Part shown: positions 17,005-24,108 of the stretch, piece after piece
Position numbering within the stretch: the stretch's first letter is position 1
How the letters are laid out: the number at the start of each line of letters is the position of its first letter
From: Pseudomonas fluorescens
GTDB taxonomy: Bacteria > Pseudomonadota > Alphaproteobacteria > UBA2136 > UBA6156
Direction: 5' to 3'
Assembly: GCA_003241595.1 (NCBI GenBank)
Contig: QFOU01000011.1
Location: 1 to 27,090, forward strand
DNA: 27,090 bases
Made by a program: the position numbers and the translations under genes
Notes under the pieces: model-generated
Seen by the model: the letters and a program-made list of their open reading frames with translations, nothing else
Databases searched by the model: none
Told to the model about the DNA's origin: nothing

Positions 17005-17625
17005 TTAAAGATCATCCACATCCGGCATGGATGTTTTCGGCTTAGCAGCTGGACGCGGCGCTTCGGGAGCCATTTCAGCTACAGGAGCATGCGATACAGC
17101 TTCGGTAACTGCGGCTTGCTCAGCCACTGGGGACGGGCCTTTGCGCACCTTATCGGAAACGCCGTAGCGCTGAGCCACACGCGATATGAAGTTCGTCCCA
17201 GACAGGTCGAGCTTGTGGCGCTGACTGGCACTGCGCAGTTTGCTCACCATGAAATCGACACAGTCCTCGAAATCTTTACGGGTTTGCTCGAACTCGTTAC
17301 GGCTGGTTTTGGCCACATAGCCGCGCGTCTGACGGTCGGCCTGCACCAATACGTATTCCCACAAACGCGCAAAGTTCACCATATCAGTACCTTCGGGCGT
17401 CGTACGGATAAAGGTCTCAGCAAAGTTACCATGACGCGCTAATTGAACCATCTGGTTCAGCAGACGCGCACGGAACTGAGCGTTACCTTTGGAAAGATGC
17501 TTATTAAGAACAGCACCGAGAGCGGCTTCAAGCCCGCTATTCTCGGCACCACCACCGGGGCCAGAATTGCCTTGGCCGCCGTAGGATTGAGAGGGAGACA
17601 TGGAAGACGAGGGGGCGTCGGTCAT
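17005..17625 (-). CDS. Soluble protein of unknown family in secretion cluster
   Basis: The product has 206 residues starting MTDAPSSSM. A Gly/Ser/Gln-rich N-terminus (about 1-30) is followed by a helical core (about 35-150) rich in Arg, Phe and Asp with FARLWEYVLVQADRQTRGYV and CVDFMVSKLRSASQRHKLDL, and then a Pro/Ala-rich tail ending PDVDDL. There is no signal peptide or membrane helix, so it is cytoplasmic. ATG 17625 is preferred because AAAGG lies 8 nt upstream; an open extension to 17799 has no such site and would run through the inverted repeats and candidate promoter. I do not recognise the family. A cytoplasmic adaptor or chaperone for the coupling ATPase is possible only by context. 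It ends at a strong terminator. Confidence 0.65.
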   Translation of the reverse strand: MTDAPSSSMSPSQSYGGQGNSGPGGGAENSGLEAALGAVLNKHLSKGNAQFRARLLNQMVQLARHGNFAETFIRTTPEGTDMVNFARLWEYVLVQADRQTRGYVAKTSRNEFEQTRKDFEDCVDFMVSKLRSASQRHKLDLSGTNFISRVAQRYGVSDKVRKGPSPVAEQAAVTEAVSHAPVAEMAPEAPRPAAKPKTSMPDVDDL

Positions 17626-17653
17626 GAAAGGTGCCTTTATTTTGGTTATAGAT

Positions 17654-17734
17654 CGGAAAGTTAAGTTTCCGTGCACGTTTGCGGATGTTTCCGCATAGGT
17701 CTCGTTCGGCCCCGTAAGTAAGTACGAACGTGCA
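17654..17734 (-). promoter_or_regulatory. Nested inverted repeats upstream of the 206-residue gene
   Basis: Four complementary arm pairs lie in 81 bases: CGGAAA/TTTCCG (17654-17659 with 17666-17671), TGCGGA/TCCGCA (17680-17685 with 17690-17695), TGCACGTT/AACGTGCA (17672-17679 with 17727-17734) and CGTTCG/CGAACG (17703-17708 with 17725-17730). The last two pairs share the AACG at 17727-17730, so they cannot both form. They sit immediately before the ribosome site of the 206-residue gene. Confidence 0.5.
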
Positions 17735-17737
17735 TGA

Positions 17738-17766
17738 AGGATAGGACGGTTATTCCGATATAACAA
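17738..17766 (-). promoter_or_regulatory. Candidate sigma70-type promoter for the 206-residue gene
   Basis: On the minus strand, TTGTTA (17766-17761) and TATCCT (17743-17738) are separated by 17 bp. Each matches 4 of 6 consensus bases. The predicted start near 17731 gives a leader of about 105 nt containing the inverted repeats. Confidence 0.35.
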
Positions 17767-17830
17767 GCATAGCGCAGCCCCTTTTAAGAGACTGCACAAG
17801 CTTTATGCGAGGATTGTGTGCAACGCGCAC

Positions 17831-18781
17831 TTAGTGGGTTGCAAGGATCTCGATCGTCTCATCATCCAAGTGAGGCGCCGCCATAGCCGCGATTGGCACA
17901 CTCTCAAGACTGCTTACCTTTGAAAGATAGCGACTGAGCGCCTTTACACGCTCACGGAACTCCACCGCATTCGCGTTTTTACCACGCGCGTAAATGGTGG
18001 CGGTACCATTTTTACGCAAGGCCTCTACCACATCGCGACTCGATGGCAGCTGAGCCCTATCCGGCCAGACCTTGCTCGGTTCATACTTCACCGTCCAGAT
18101 TGCGACATCGCTATTACCCTGCTGAAGCGAACGCCCAACAGACGGAGCCGGGTCGGCCAGAGAGGGAAGATTATTGCGACTTGCTACGCGAACACCTTCC
18201 CCCGATGAGGCAACTTCACCGCTAAATGACGTGGATGACAAGCTAGGCGCCGCCTGTAGTGCGGATGTAATTGCCTCACCACGACTTGCGACAGGGCGAT
18301 AATCCGACGCATCCGCACCTATATTCAGCGCTTTCATTGCCACCTGCTCATCGCTACTCGACATCTCACCCGATGACGTCGATGCGACGTAACCCGACTG
18401 AGGTGCCGTTGGCGCCCCCAGCGAGCTTGTCTGCCCCCCCATACGTCCCAACTCATTGCGCTCAACAAGCTGCATACGACGATCGAGGCGCAGCATCGCT
18501 TTTTCCACGCGTTCGAGACGCTCTTTCAACTCAATATTAGCGGCTTCCAACGCCTGATAGGCCGCAGGCGGGTAAGACGGCACAACTTGAGATGGCATTG
18601 GAGACTGAGCAACGGGCCCTGCCGCGGGTGAAATGCCGCTGTAATCATAGGCGGGGTAGGGCGGCGCGGCATATGCCATACCTGCAGAAGATGACTGACA
18701 CCCTGAAGTGACCGCCGCAAGAATGACCACCCCCAACGATGCCTTCACCTGCCACACTTTGGGTTGATATGCCTGCGCCAT
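17831..18781 (-). CDS. Lipoprotein with coiled coil and C-terminal globular domain, family unknown
   Basis: The product has 316 residues from ATG 18781 (a GTG lies just before it). The signal peptide ends with lipobox VTSGC (Cys28). The mature part is Pro/Tyr/Ala-rich for about 45 residues, then has a heptad segment (about 75-115, with ELKERLERVEKAMLRLDRRM) that should oligomerise, a Ser-rich linker (about 118-215) and a C-terminal domain (about 222-316) beginning with AIWTVKYEPSKVWPDR and containing GTATIYARGKNANAVEFRERV. The layout of anchor, coiled coil, linker and head is that of an envelope scaffold subunit. I cannot name the family. A perfect TATAAT lies 22 nt before the start. Confidence 0.65.
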   Translation of the reverse strand: MAQAYQPKVWQVKASLGVVILAAVTSGCQSSSAGMAYAAPPYPAYDYSGISPAAGPVAQSPMPSQVVPSYPPAAYQALEAANIELKERLERVEKAMLRLDRRMQLVERNELGRMGGQTSSLGAPTAPQSGYVASTSSGEMSSSDEQVAMKALNIGADASDYRPVASRGEAITSALQAAPSLSSTSFSGEVASSGEGVRVASRNNLPSLADPAPSVGRSLQQGNSDVAIWTVKYEPSKVWPDRAQLPSSRDVVEALRKNGTATIYARGKNANAVEFRERVKALSRYLSKVSSLESVPIAAMAAPHLDDETIEILATH

Positions 18782-18802
18782 CACCAGCCCCCATTCTTCC
18801 TT

Positions 18803-18836
18803 ATTATATATCTCGAAATACCTCTCGAGGTTCTGC
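18803..18836 (-). promoter_or_regulatory. Promoter-like TATAAT with direct repeat upstream of lipoprotein gene
   Basis: On the minus strand TATAAT occupies 18808-18803, 22 nt before the ATG. No good -35 is visible at 16-18 bp. Instead TCGAGA occurs twice, 12 bp apart (TCGAGAGGTATT then TCGAGATATA) just upstream of and running into the -10. An activator or repressor site replacing a -35 is plausible but not shown. Confidence 0.4.
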
Positions 18837-18987
18837 AGGAATACTAAAGTCTGTTTTTCAGTGTCGGCAAGCGGTCAGATTAAAAATAAGACACAATTCG
18901 ACGCACGCATGTTGCTCAAATACTAATGATGGTTATTTGCAACTAAAAAAACAAATCAGCAACATTTAATATTAAAACTAATTGATT

Positions 18988-19275
18988 TTACAAATCTTGC
19001 GAACGGAAGAAGTCGCGAACAGTCGCAAAAAGAAGCTTAAAGGTGCGCACAGCAAACCCCATAAACGCCAAGAAACCGCGACCGATAAGTTTTAAGACTT
19101 TCACGACCAGCTTGACCAACCCCGTTACAAACGCCCCAACAACACCTTCATTGGCTTTACCACCACGCAACATATTGAAACCATAAACAATAAATGCAAC
19201 CACAATAACAACCAGCAGGATCTTAATACCCGGCTCGATCAAATTAACGTAGATCTCGGCTAACTGAGCAATCAT
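18988..19275 (-). CDS. Small membrane protein of unknown family
   Basis: The product has 95 residues from ATG 19275, chosen because AGGAG lies 8 nt upstream. The GTG six bases earlier is only 2 nt from that site. One strong membrane helix (about 17-36) is followed by a GG-K turn and a long amphipathic or weakly hydrophobic region (about 45-90), rich in Val, Leu, Phe and Lys, that may be membrane associated. It follows the coupling ATPase gene after a gap of about 36 nt and is probably in the same transcript. It is not recognised. A small partner of the coupling complex is a reasonable guess. Confidence 0.6.
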   Translation of the reverse strand: MIAQLAEIYVNLIEPGIKILLVVIVVAFIVYGFNMLRGGKANEGVVGAFVTGLVKLVVKVLKLIGRGFLAFMGFAVRTFKLLFATVRDFFRSQDL

Positions 19276-19311
19276 CCACACAACTCCTGACGCTTTATAC
19301 TAAGAACAGCT

Positions 19312-20724
19312 TTAGCCGCCCGTTGCGCTGAACATATGGTACTTTTCAGCAACCGCCAACCCCGGAGTTGCTGGCATACGGAAACGCGGAAACTCAATTT
19401 CGCCAGTGGCACGCCCCAACTTAACCAAAGGCACATGAATCTTCACAACACCACTCGGCCCCATGTAAATCCCCTCACCAACCTTTAGATTGCTAAAGTC
19501 CTCAGGACGCGCCACCGCATCATACTCCACGCGAATGGATTTACTCACACCACGACCACGGTTCGTTGTCGCCAGCATTGATGCATCTTGTGCGCCCGAT
19601 GCAAACCCGACATTTTCAGACACACTTTTGCTCACAAACTCCTTCAACGCTTGACCAGCAATCTTACTCATTTGCTCACACGATTCTGGATCTTTCAGAA
19701 CAAAGCTTATTTTATTCCAAGTGTTACCAATAATTTTTTGGGCAAAGTCCACACTCAACCCACGCTCCTTATCCGAAAGAGAGGATACCGTCTGAATAAA
19801 GGGGAACAAACATATATTGGCAGAGCGCGCCTGCTCAAACAACGGAGCCAAAGTTGGCATAGCATAGCTACTAAACTCGTCCATCAAGCACAAGAATGTC
19901 GGATTAGGACGCTGCTCGGGCGGCACGTTCTGCAATTGCCCCACCGCGGTACGCAAGTCGGACAAGAAGATTTTAGCAAAATCACTCGCCACCTCCGCTT
20001 TGCTCAACATAGGAAGAGCCACATAAACCAACAGATTCTCTTTAATAGCCTGTAATAAATCTACTTCAGGATTATAGGAATTCAACACATCCCGAGCCTG
20101 GCCACGCGCATAAGCCGCCAACTTACCTAATAAGTCTCCAAAAGTATGTTGAAGACGCTTTTCGCTAACAATCATTGCGCCCGTACGACGGTCAGGCTCT
20201 AAAAGCTGATCGAAAAACATCTTATAATCAGTATATTCACGCGTATCCTTAGGCCCCTCGCGTAGTAAGTAGCGCAAAGCCCCCTCACTCCCCATCAGAA
20301 CGGAGAGATCCGCAAAGCTAAACGGCACATTCATGCGCTTAAGAAGACCCGAGATCGCCCCCAGCCCCTTACTCGCCTGCGAGCGAAAGAATGAATCCCC
20401 ACCACTACCAATCAACAACATGATGCGCGTTGTCAGCTCTTCGGCATCCCCACGAAGAAGCGGATTATAGGTATTACTTAAGGAAGCCTCATCAATATTA
20501 ATAATACGAACATCCTGCCAACGGTTATGCTGCTTCGCCAAAGTCAGGAATTCGCGAATCGCGTCCTTATTATTCTTACCATCGATGTGCACCACACCCC
20601 CGCCACGCATCATCTGTTGCTTAAGGATCAGGTTAAGAAAATTCGACTTACCACCACCCGTAGCCGCAATTCCCAGACAGTGGCGCGACAAGAGGTTTGA
20701 ATTAATAAATAAATCCTGGCTCAT
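19312..20724 (-). CDS. Type IV coupling protein ATPase (TraD/TraG/TrbC/DotL superfamily) without membrane domain
   Basis: This 470-residue P-loop ATPase has a Walker A AATGGGKS at residues 20-27, a VVHIDGKNNKD element (44-54) corresponding to the DPKGD region, a Walker B FLCLMDE (277-283), and a downstream SANICLFPFIQTVSSL stretch with a conserved Gln (311), all typical of coupling proteins that recruit DNA or protein substrates to type IV secretion channels. Family members normally start with two membrane helices before the motor; here Walker A begins at residue 20, so the protein is soluble. A separate two-helix membrane protein gene ends 8 nt upstream and may supply the missing part. ATG 20724 has AGGA 6-8 nt upstream. 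The size fits the IncI TrbC/DotL motor portion. Confidence 0.85.
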   Translation of the reverse strand: MSQDLFINSNLLSRHCLGIAATGGGKSNFLNLILKQQMMRGGGVVHIDGKNNKDAIREFLTLAKQHNRWQDVRIINIDEASLSNTYNPLLRGDAEELTTRIMLLIGSGGDSFFRSQASKGLGAISGLLKRMNVPFSFADLSVLMGSEGALRYLLREGPKDTREYTDYKMFFDQLLEPDRRTGAMIVSEKRLQHTFGDLLGKLAAYARGQARDVLNSYNPEVDLLQAIKENLLVYVALPMLSKAEVASDFAKIFLSDLRTAVGQLQNVPPEQRPNPTFLCLMDEFSSYAMPTLAPLFEQARSANICLFPFIQTVSSLSDKERGLSVDFAQKIIGNTWNKISFVLKDPESCEQMSKIAGQALKEFVSKSVSENVGFASGAQDASMLATTNRGRGVSKSIRVEYDAVARPEDFSNLKVGEGIYMGPSGVVKIHVPLVKLGRATGEIEFPRFRMPATPGLAVAEKYHMFSATGG

Positions 20725-20732
20725 GGCTTTTC

Positions 20733-21065
20733 CTAATTATTATCAAACATGACTTGCGCAACGTTGCCCCAATAATACTCGTCTGGAACTCGATTTGGTT
20801 TAAATCTTTGTGAATATGAAGATAAAGACATGTAAATTCGCAACTTACTGCCATACACCACAAACCCGTACCCAACCCCAACCAAAAAGCCCACAAGAGC
20901 CATGTGCAGGTAGTCGGTTTGATTGGCGGTAGAGGGATGCAAGACCCACAATACAAGCAATAACAACCCCATAGGCCGAGACGCCCATTTAAGGCGTTCC
21001 ACTACGAAACCAGACTGCCCCGCCTTATGGAGAGCTGGCGCAGCACCCGATTGTCCTTCTGCCAT
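20733..21065 (-). CDS. Two-helix membrane protein, possible membrane subunit of split coupling protein
   Basis: The product has 110 residues: a polar N-terminus (about 1-30), a membrane helix (about 31-46, MGLLLLVLWVL), a short Pro/Thr/Asn loop, a second helix (about 53-70, MALVGFLVGVGYGFVVYG) and a soluble C-terminal tail of about 40 residues. Both ends should face the cytoplasm. The stop TAG lies 8 nt before the coupling ATPase start, and the ATPase ribosome site is within this junction, so the two are tightly coupled. Topology, size and position match the N-terminal membrane domain usually fused to DotL/TrbC/TraD. The role as a split domain is inference. AAGGA lies 9 nt before ATG 21065. 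Confidence 0.65.
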   Translation of the reverse strand: MAEGQSGAAPALHKAGQSGFVVERLKWASRPMGLLLLVLWVLHPSTANQTDYLHMALVGFLVGVGYGFVVYGSKLRIYMSLSSYSQRFKPNRVPDEYYWGNVAQVMFDNN

Positions 21066-21205
21066 CTATTTTGATCCTTATTTGCCTTCTTCAAACATTA
21101 TAAGAGCAATCTCTCGCCTCTTACATACATTTTATATGGCACAGCACAAATACATCCTGACAATCTTGCTTAAGCACAATTTGAAGCTTCAGATCCCTAT
21201 CACAT

Positions 21206-22123
21206 TTACTCGAAATACTTTCGAAGTTGCGCAAGAGGCACGTAACCAGAAAGCTTCATAGGAGACTTCCCTTCTTTTTGAATCATCAAGGTCGGAGTTT
21301 GACGCACCCCCACAGATTCCACCTCCCCTTGCTCTGGCAAACGCCACTTACATGGCAACTTTGAGGTTATAAAGCCTTCATCAGGCCGAGACGACACCCC
21401 AAGAGGAGTCACGTCAACGCAAGTAAGTTCTAACTTACTCGACATTTCCTTTGATAATAAAGAAAGTTCTGGCGTAAGGCGGGTGCAATATGGGCATGTT
21501 TGACTGTAGTAATAAGTCACCCCAATAGGCGCCATACGCACTCCACCAAGCCCATCCGACACAGAACTAGAGCCAGGTGCAAAAGCTCCAAAACTCACAA
21601 CGGATGATGAGGGAGCAAGCTTCTCTGTTACAGGAACAGCTCCTTGCGACTGCACAGGCTGAGCTGCCAGCTTTGGGGAAACCACAGTAGGAGAAATCCC
21701 ACTCTTATATAGTTCTTCAGCATCCCCCCAAGCGCGCGACAGCTCTTGGCCACGCTGCAAAATGCCCTGATAGGTTGTCACCCATTTCTGTGCATTCTCG
21801 GCCGTTGGATTCAGGTAAAATTCTACAAATTCACGAGGCGGCTTACCATAATTTGCAAGATAATCCTCAACCGGATCGGTTTTTTTGGAAGACGATGGCC
21901 CAGCCAACTGCGGTCCATTCCCGCCCTCAGGCATTGCAATGGGCGTACTTGCTGCAGGCTGACACTTACTTTCCCCCACAGTATAGTAGTCGATACAAAC
22001 TTCTTCTGCAGCCCATACTACATCTAGCGAGAGCAAGCTTAAAAGCGAAGCCCCACCCCAAACACTCAAAGCCACACGCTTTTTCAAATAAATAGACCAC
22101 AGGTCAGCGCTTTGCCCCCCCAT
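21206..22123 (-). CDS. Secreted thioredoxin-fold protein with CPYC, TrbB/TraF-like
   Basis: The product has a signal peptide (LKKRVALSVWGGASLLSLLS... ending VWA-A) and a C-terminal thioredoxin domain of about 110 residues. The active site is CPYC, 92 residues from the end, and a cis-Pro element TPTL lies 29 residues from the end. Between them lie a linker and a helical segment with PEDYLANYGKPPREF-like features. This fits periplasmic disulfide oxidoreductases or isomerases of conjugation systems (F TrbB/TraF, IncI TrbB). Two extra cysteines in the thioredoxin domain and one or two near the N-terminus are present. ATG 22123 places the signal peptide within ~40 residues; an in-frame ATG at 22195 is also possible and neither has a clear ribosome site. 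The cysteine-rich pilin and secretin downstream are possible substrates. Confidence 0.75.
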   Translation of the reverse strand: MGGQSADLWSIYLKKRVALSVWGGASLLSLLSLDVVWAAEEVCIDYYTVGESKCQPAASTPIAMPEGGNGPQLAGPSSSKKTDPVEDYLANYGKPPREFVEFYLNPTAENAQKWVTTYQGILQRGQELSRAWGDAEELYKSGISPTVVSPKLAAQPVQSQGAVPVTEKLAPSSSVVSFGAFAPGSSSVSDGLGGVRMAPIGVTYYYSQTCPYCTRLTPELSLLSKEMSSKLELTCVDVTPLGVSSRPDEGFITSKLPCKWRLPEQGEVESVGVRQTPTLMIQKEGKSPMKLSGYVPLAQLRKYFE

Positions 22124-22355
22124 TTGATTACTCAGAGCACACGTTGCATGTGAAACACATAGGGTTCCATAGTTAGATTCAGGTGTGACTAACATGACAT
22201 AAAAATACCACTTATTTTAACAATCCTTGCATGTGTCACTTAAACCTCCATTTACATGACTTCAGAACAACACAGCAGCCAGCCTCAGACCACTCCTTAG
22301 AACAAACCCTATCACAAACAACGATTAATGCTTGGATGTTAGCCTCCAGAGCGCC

Positions 22356-22386
22356 TTGAACGCTTTCTTTCAAAAGAGGATATGCT
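22356..22386 (+). promoter_or_regulatory. Weak candidate promoter upstream of yggT-family gene
   Basis: TTGAAC (22356-22361) and TATGCT (22381-22386) are separated by 19 bp, which is longer than optimal. They lie 32 nt before the start codon in the divergent gap 22196-22417, which otherwise shows no feature I can name. Confidence 0.3.
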
Positions 22387-22417
22387 ATCTATTATCGAAA
22401 TAAAAGGAGATATATCC

Positions 22418-22714
22418 ATGTACGCACTAGGCTACCCCCTACTTCAGGCCGTCAATATCATTGACGTATTACTCTTAATCTATACCTGTATCATCATTGC
22501 TGTAGCCATCTTCAGCTGGGTCAACCCGGACCCCCTCAATCCCCTCGTTCGCATCCTCCGGAATATTACTGAGCCTGTGATGGAAAAGCTTCGCCCTTAC
22601 ATCCCACTCATCGGCGGGCTGGACCTCACCCCTGTAGTATTAATTGTTGCCATTGTGTTTGTGCGTGGCGGAATTCTTCCGGTTATCAGCCAATTCGCAA
22701 AAAGCCTACTTTAA
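22418..22714 (+). CDS. YggT family membrane protein
   Basis: The product has 98 residues with two membrane helices (about 8-30 and 68-92) flanking a loop that carries the family pattern SWVNPDPLNPLVRILRNITEP, then LRPYIP and GGLDLTPV. This is the signature of the YggT/YlmG integral membrane family, often encoded near housekeeping genes and linked in some bacteria to osmotic tolerance and in chloroplasts to membrane or nucleoid organisation; its exact role is unsettled. ATG 22418 is preferred over an upstream in-frame ATG at 22382 because AAGGAG lies 8 nt before it. It ends at a strong terminator. Confidence 0.92.
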   Translation: MYALGYPLLQAVNIIDVLLLIYTCIIIAVAIFSWVNPDPLNPLVRILRNITEPVMEKLRPYIPLIGGLDLTPVVLIVAIVFVRGGILPVISQFAKSLL

Positions 22715-22738
22715 AAAATAACCTCTTATATTTCAAAG

Positions 22739-22766
22739 AAAAAGCCTCATGTGAGGCTTTTTTATT
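22739..22766 (+). terminator. Intrinsic terminator after yggT-family gene
   Basis: Stem AAAGCCTCA/TGAGGCTTT (22741-22760) has a very tight loop and a T-run on the right and A-run on the left, 25 nt after the stop. It could also act on the other strand. Confidence 0.85.
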
Positions 22767-22860
22767 TAGCTCAATATTTTCACATCTCATTCATTTTATG
22801 AGAATAAAAAATATTTTAATCCATGAAAAAACAAACATCCCACACAGATACCACACCTAT

Positions 22861-22885
22861 AAAAACACCCCCGAATAGGGGTGTT
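22861..22885 (-). terminator. Intrinsic terminator after SecB-like gene
   Basis: On the minus strand AACACCCC pairs with GGGGTGTT across a short TATTC loop, followed by a T-run, 22 nt past the stop at 22907. Confidence 0.85.
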
Positions 22886-22906
22886 GCATTATTTTCTTAA
22901 GGGGAT

Positions 22907-23392
22907 TTAAGCCTCAACTTGCTTAAGAGTCTCCGGCAATGGTGGCGTATGACCACTCATTTCAAGCAGCAGCTCCATTTTAGGCTTCAACTGTTCATAC
23001 AAATCATGTGGCAGACTTTCAAACACTTCATTCTTACCCAAATCACACACATAACTCGCTTCAACCAACGCCAAGACATTTCCGCCAGCATGCACTAACG
23101 CACGAGCACGCAACTCTGATCGAACAACGCTACCGAACTCCTGCTGACGCATACCCACAGAAAACTCGAGCTCTCGCTGCCCCACAGAATACTCATCTAC
23201 TTGAATAAGACCAGGCACCTCGAGTGAGACATCTTGAATCCACCCCGCAACAGTTAAATTCTTTTTTTCTCCGTGTGATAAATTCAAATTCTCTTTGACG
23301 GAAACACTATCAACCGCCTTTTTGCCACCACTCGATGACATAGACTTCTTGCCAACCTTCGCCTTCGCGGGAGACACTTGTTTCACAGACAT
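22907..23392 (-). CDS. SecB-like export chaperone domain protein
   Basis: The product has 161 residues. A Lys/Ser/Val-rich, probably disordered N-terminus (about 1-45) precedes a domain resembling SecB. It has GWIQDVSLEVPG (compare the IKDLSFENP opening of SecB), a strand region ELEFSVGMRQQEFGS and a following RARALVHAGGNVLALVEASYVCDLG that parallels the central SecB beta-sheet, and a C-terminal helix LPHDLYEQLKPKMELLLEMSGHTPPLP parallel to the terminal SecB helices and GFPPL segment. SecB holds preproteins unfolded for SecA. Similarity is structural-pattern level and the N-terminal extension is not typical, so a SecB paralogue rather than the housekeeping copy is possible. The gene is monocistronic with its own terminator and divergent from bcp. 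Confidence 0.45.
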   Translation of the reverse strand: MSVKQVSPAKAKVGKKSMSSSGGKKAVDSVSVKENLNLSHGEKKNLTVAGWIQDVSLEVPGLIQVDEYSVGQRELEFSVGMRQQEFGSVVRSELRARALVHAGGNVLALVEASYVCDLGKNEVFESLPHDLYEQLKPKMELLLEMSGHTPPLPETLKQVEA

Positions 23393-23491
23393 AGCTCACT
23401 CTTTCATTACATCATTCATTAGCTTTATACTCGACCTAGCGAATTTTGTGATTGCGAACCCCATCAAGGCTGCCTAGCATCTGGACATCAG

Positions 23492-23989
23492 ATGAAAGAC
23501 ACACCCATGACGCAACCTGCCGTCGGCGATTTAGCTCCGACCTTTACCCTCCTTAATCAAGATGAAAACCCTGTAAACCCCTTAGATTCACTAAGTCGGT
23601 TTGTGGTTATTTACTTTTACCCCAAGGCTCTCACCTCGGGCTGCACAGTTCAAGCTTGTGCAATACGAGATAACTGGAATGATCTCATTAACAGAGGTAT
23701 TACAATTTACGGAGTCAGCCCGGACTCTCCAAAATTATTGCGTAAATTCAAAGACTCAGAAAATCTTCCCTTTGATTTACTTAGCGATCCCGAGCACACT
23801 GCAGCAGAGTTTTATGGAACTTGGCAGGAGAAAAGCATGTATGGTCGAAAATACATGGGCATGGCACGTCAGACATTCATCGTTGGCCCGGATAAAACAA
23901 TCATTATTACGATGCATAAAGTTAACACCTCGACACACGTCTCAGACCTCATAAAAGCAATAGACCTTTATTTGAGCGAAAACAAATAG
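23492..23989 (+). CDS. bcp: Bcp/PrxQ-type thioredoxin-dependent peroxiredoxin
   Basis: The product has 165 residues with the atypical 2-Cys peroxiredoxin pattern: GDLAPTFTLLNQD at the start, then VVIYFYPKALTSGCTVQACAIRD. Peroxidatic Cys is at about residue 48 and a resolving Cys sits five residues later, as in Bcp. Downstream are GVSPDSP, LLSDPEHTAAEFYGTW and RQTFIVGPDK elements of the family. The product reduces hydroperoxides using thioredoxin in the cytosol. Ala-Leu-Thr-Ser before the Cys replaces the more usual K-x-x-T-P-G-C, but Thr and Gly-Cys are kept. The start is ATG 23492 with a weak GGA 7 nt upstream; ATG 23507 is an alternative. No terminator is obvious before rph. Confidence 0.92.
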   Translation: MKDTPMTQPAVGDLAPTFTLLNQDENPVNPLDSLSRFVVIYFYPKALTSGCTVQACAIRDNWNDLINRGITIYGVSPDSPKLLRKFKDSENLPFDLLSDPEHTAAEFYGTWQEKSMYGRKYMGMARQTFIVGPDKTIIITMHKVNTSTHVSDLIKAIDLYLSENK

Positions 23990-24108
23990 TGCAATCAAGC
24001 ATCACCTCACCTCACATGTTTCACATGTATCAACACCCTTGAACGTTATTGCTTGCAGGCCCTACCAGACTTCTTTAAGAGGTTTTTCTATCAATGAAGG
24101 AGCAACGT

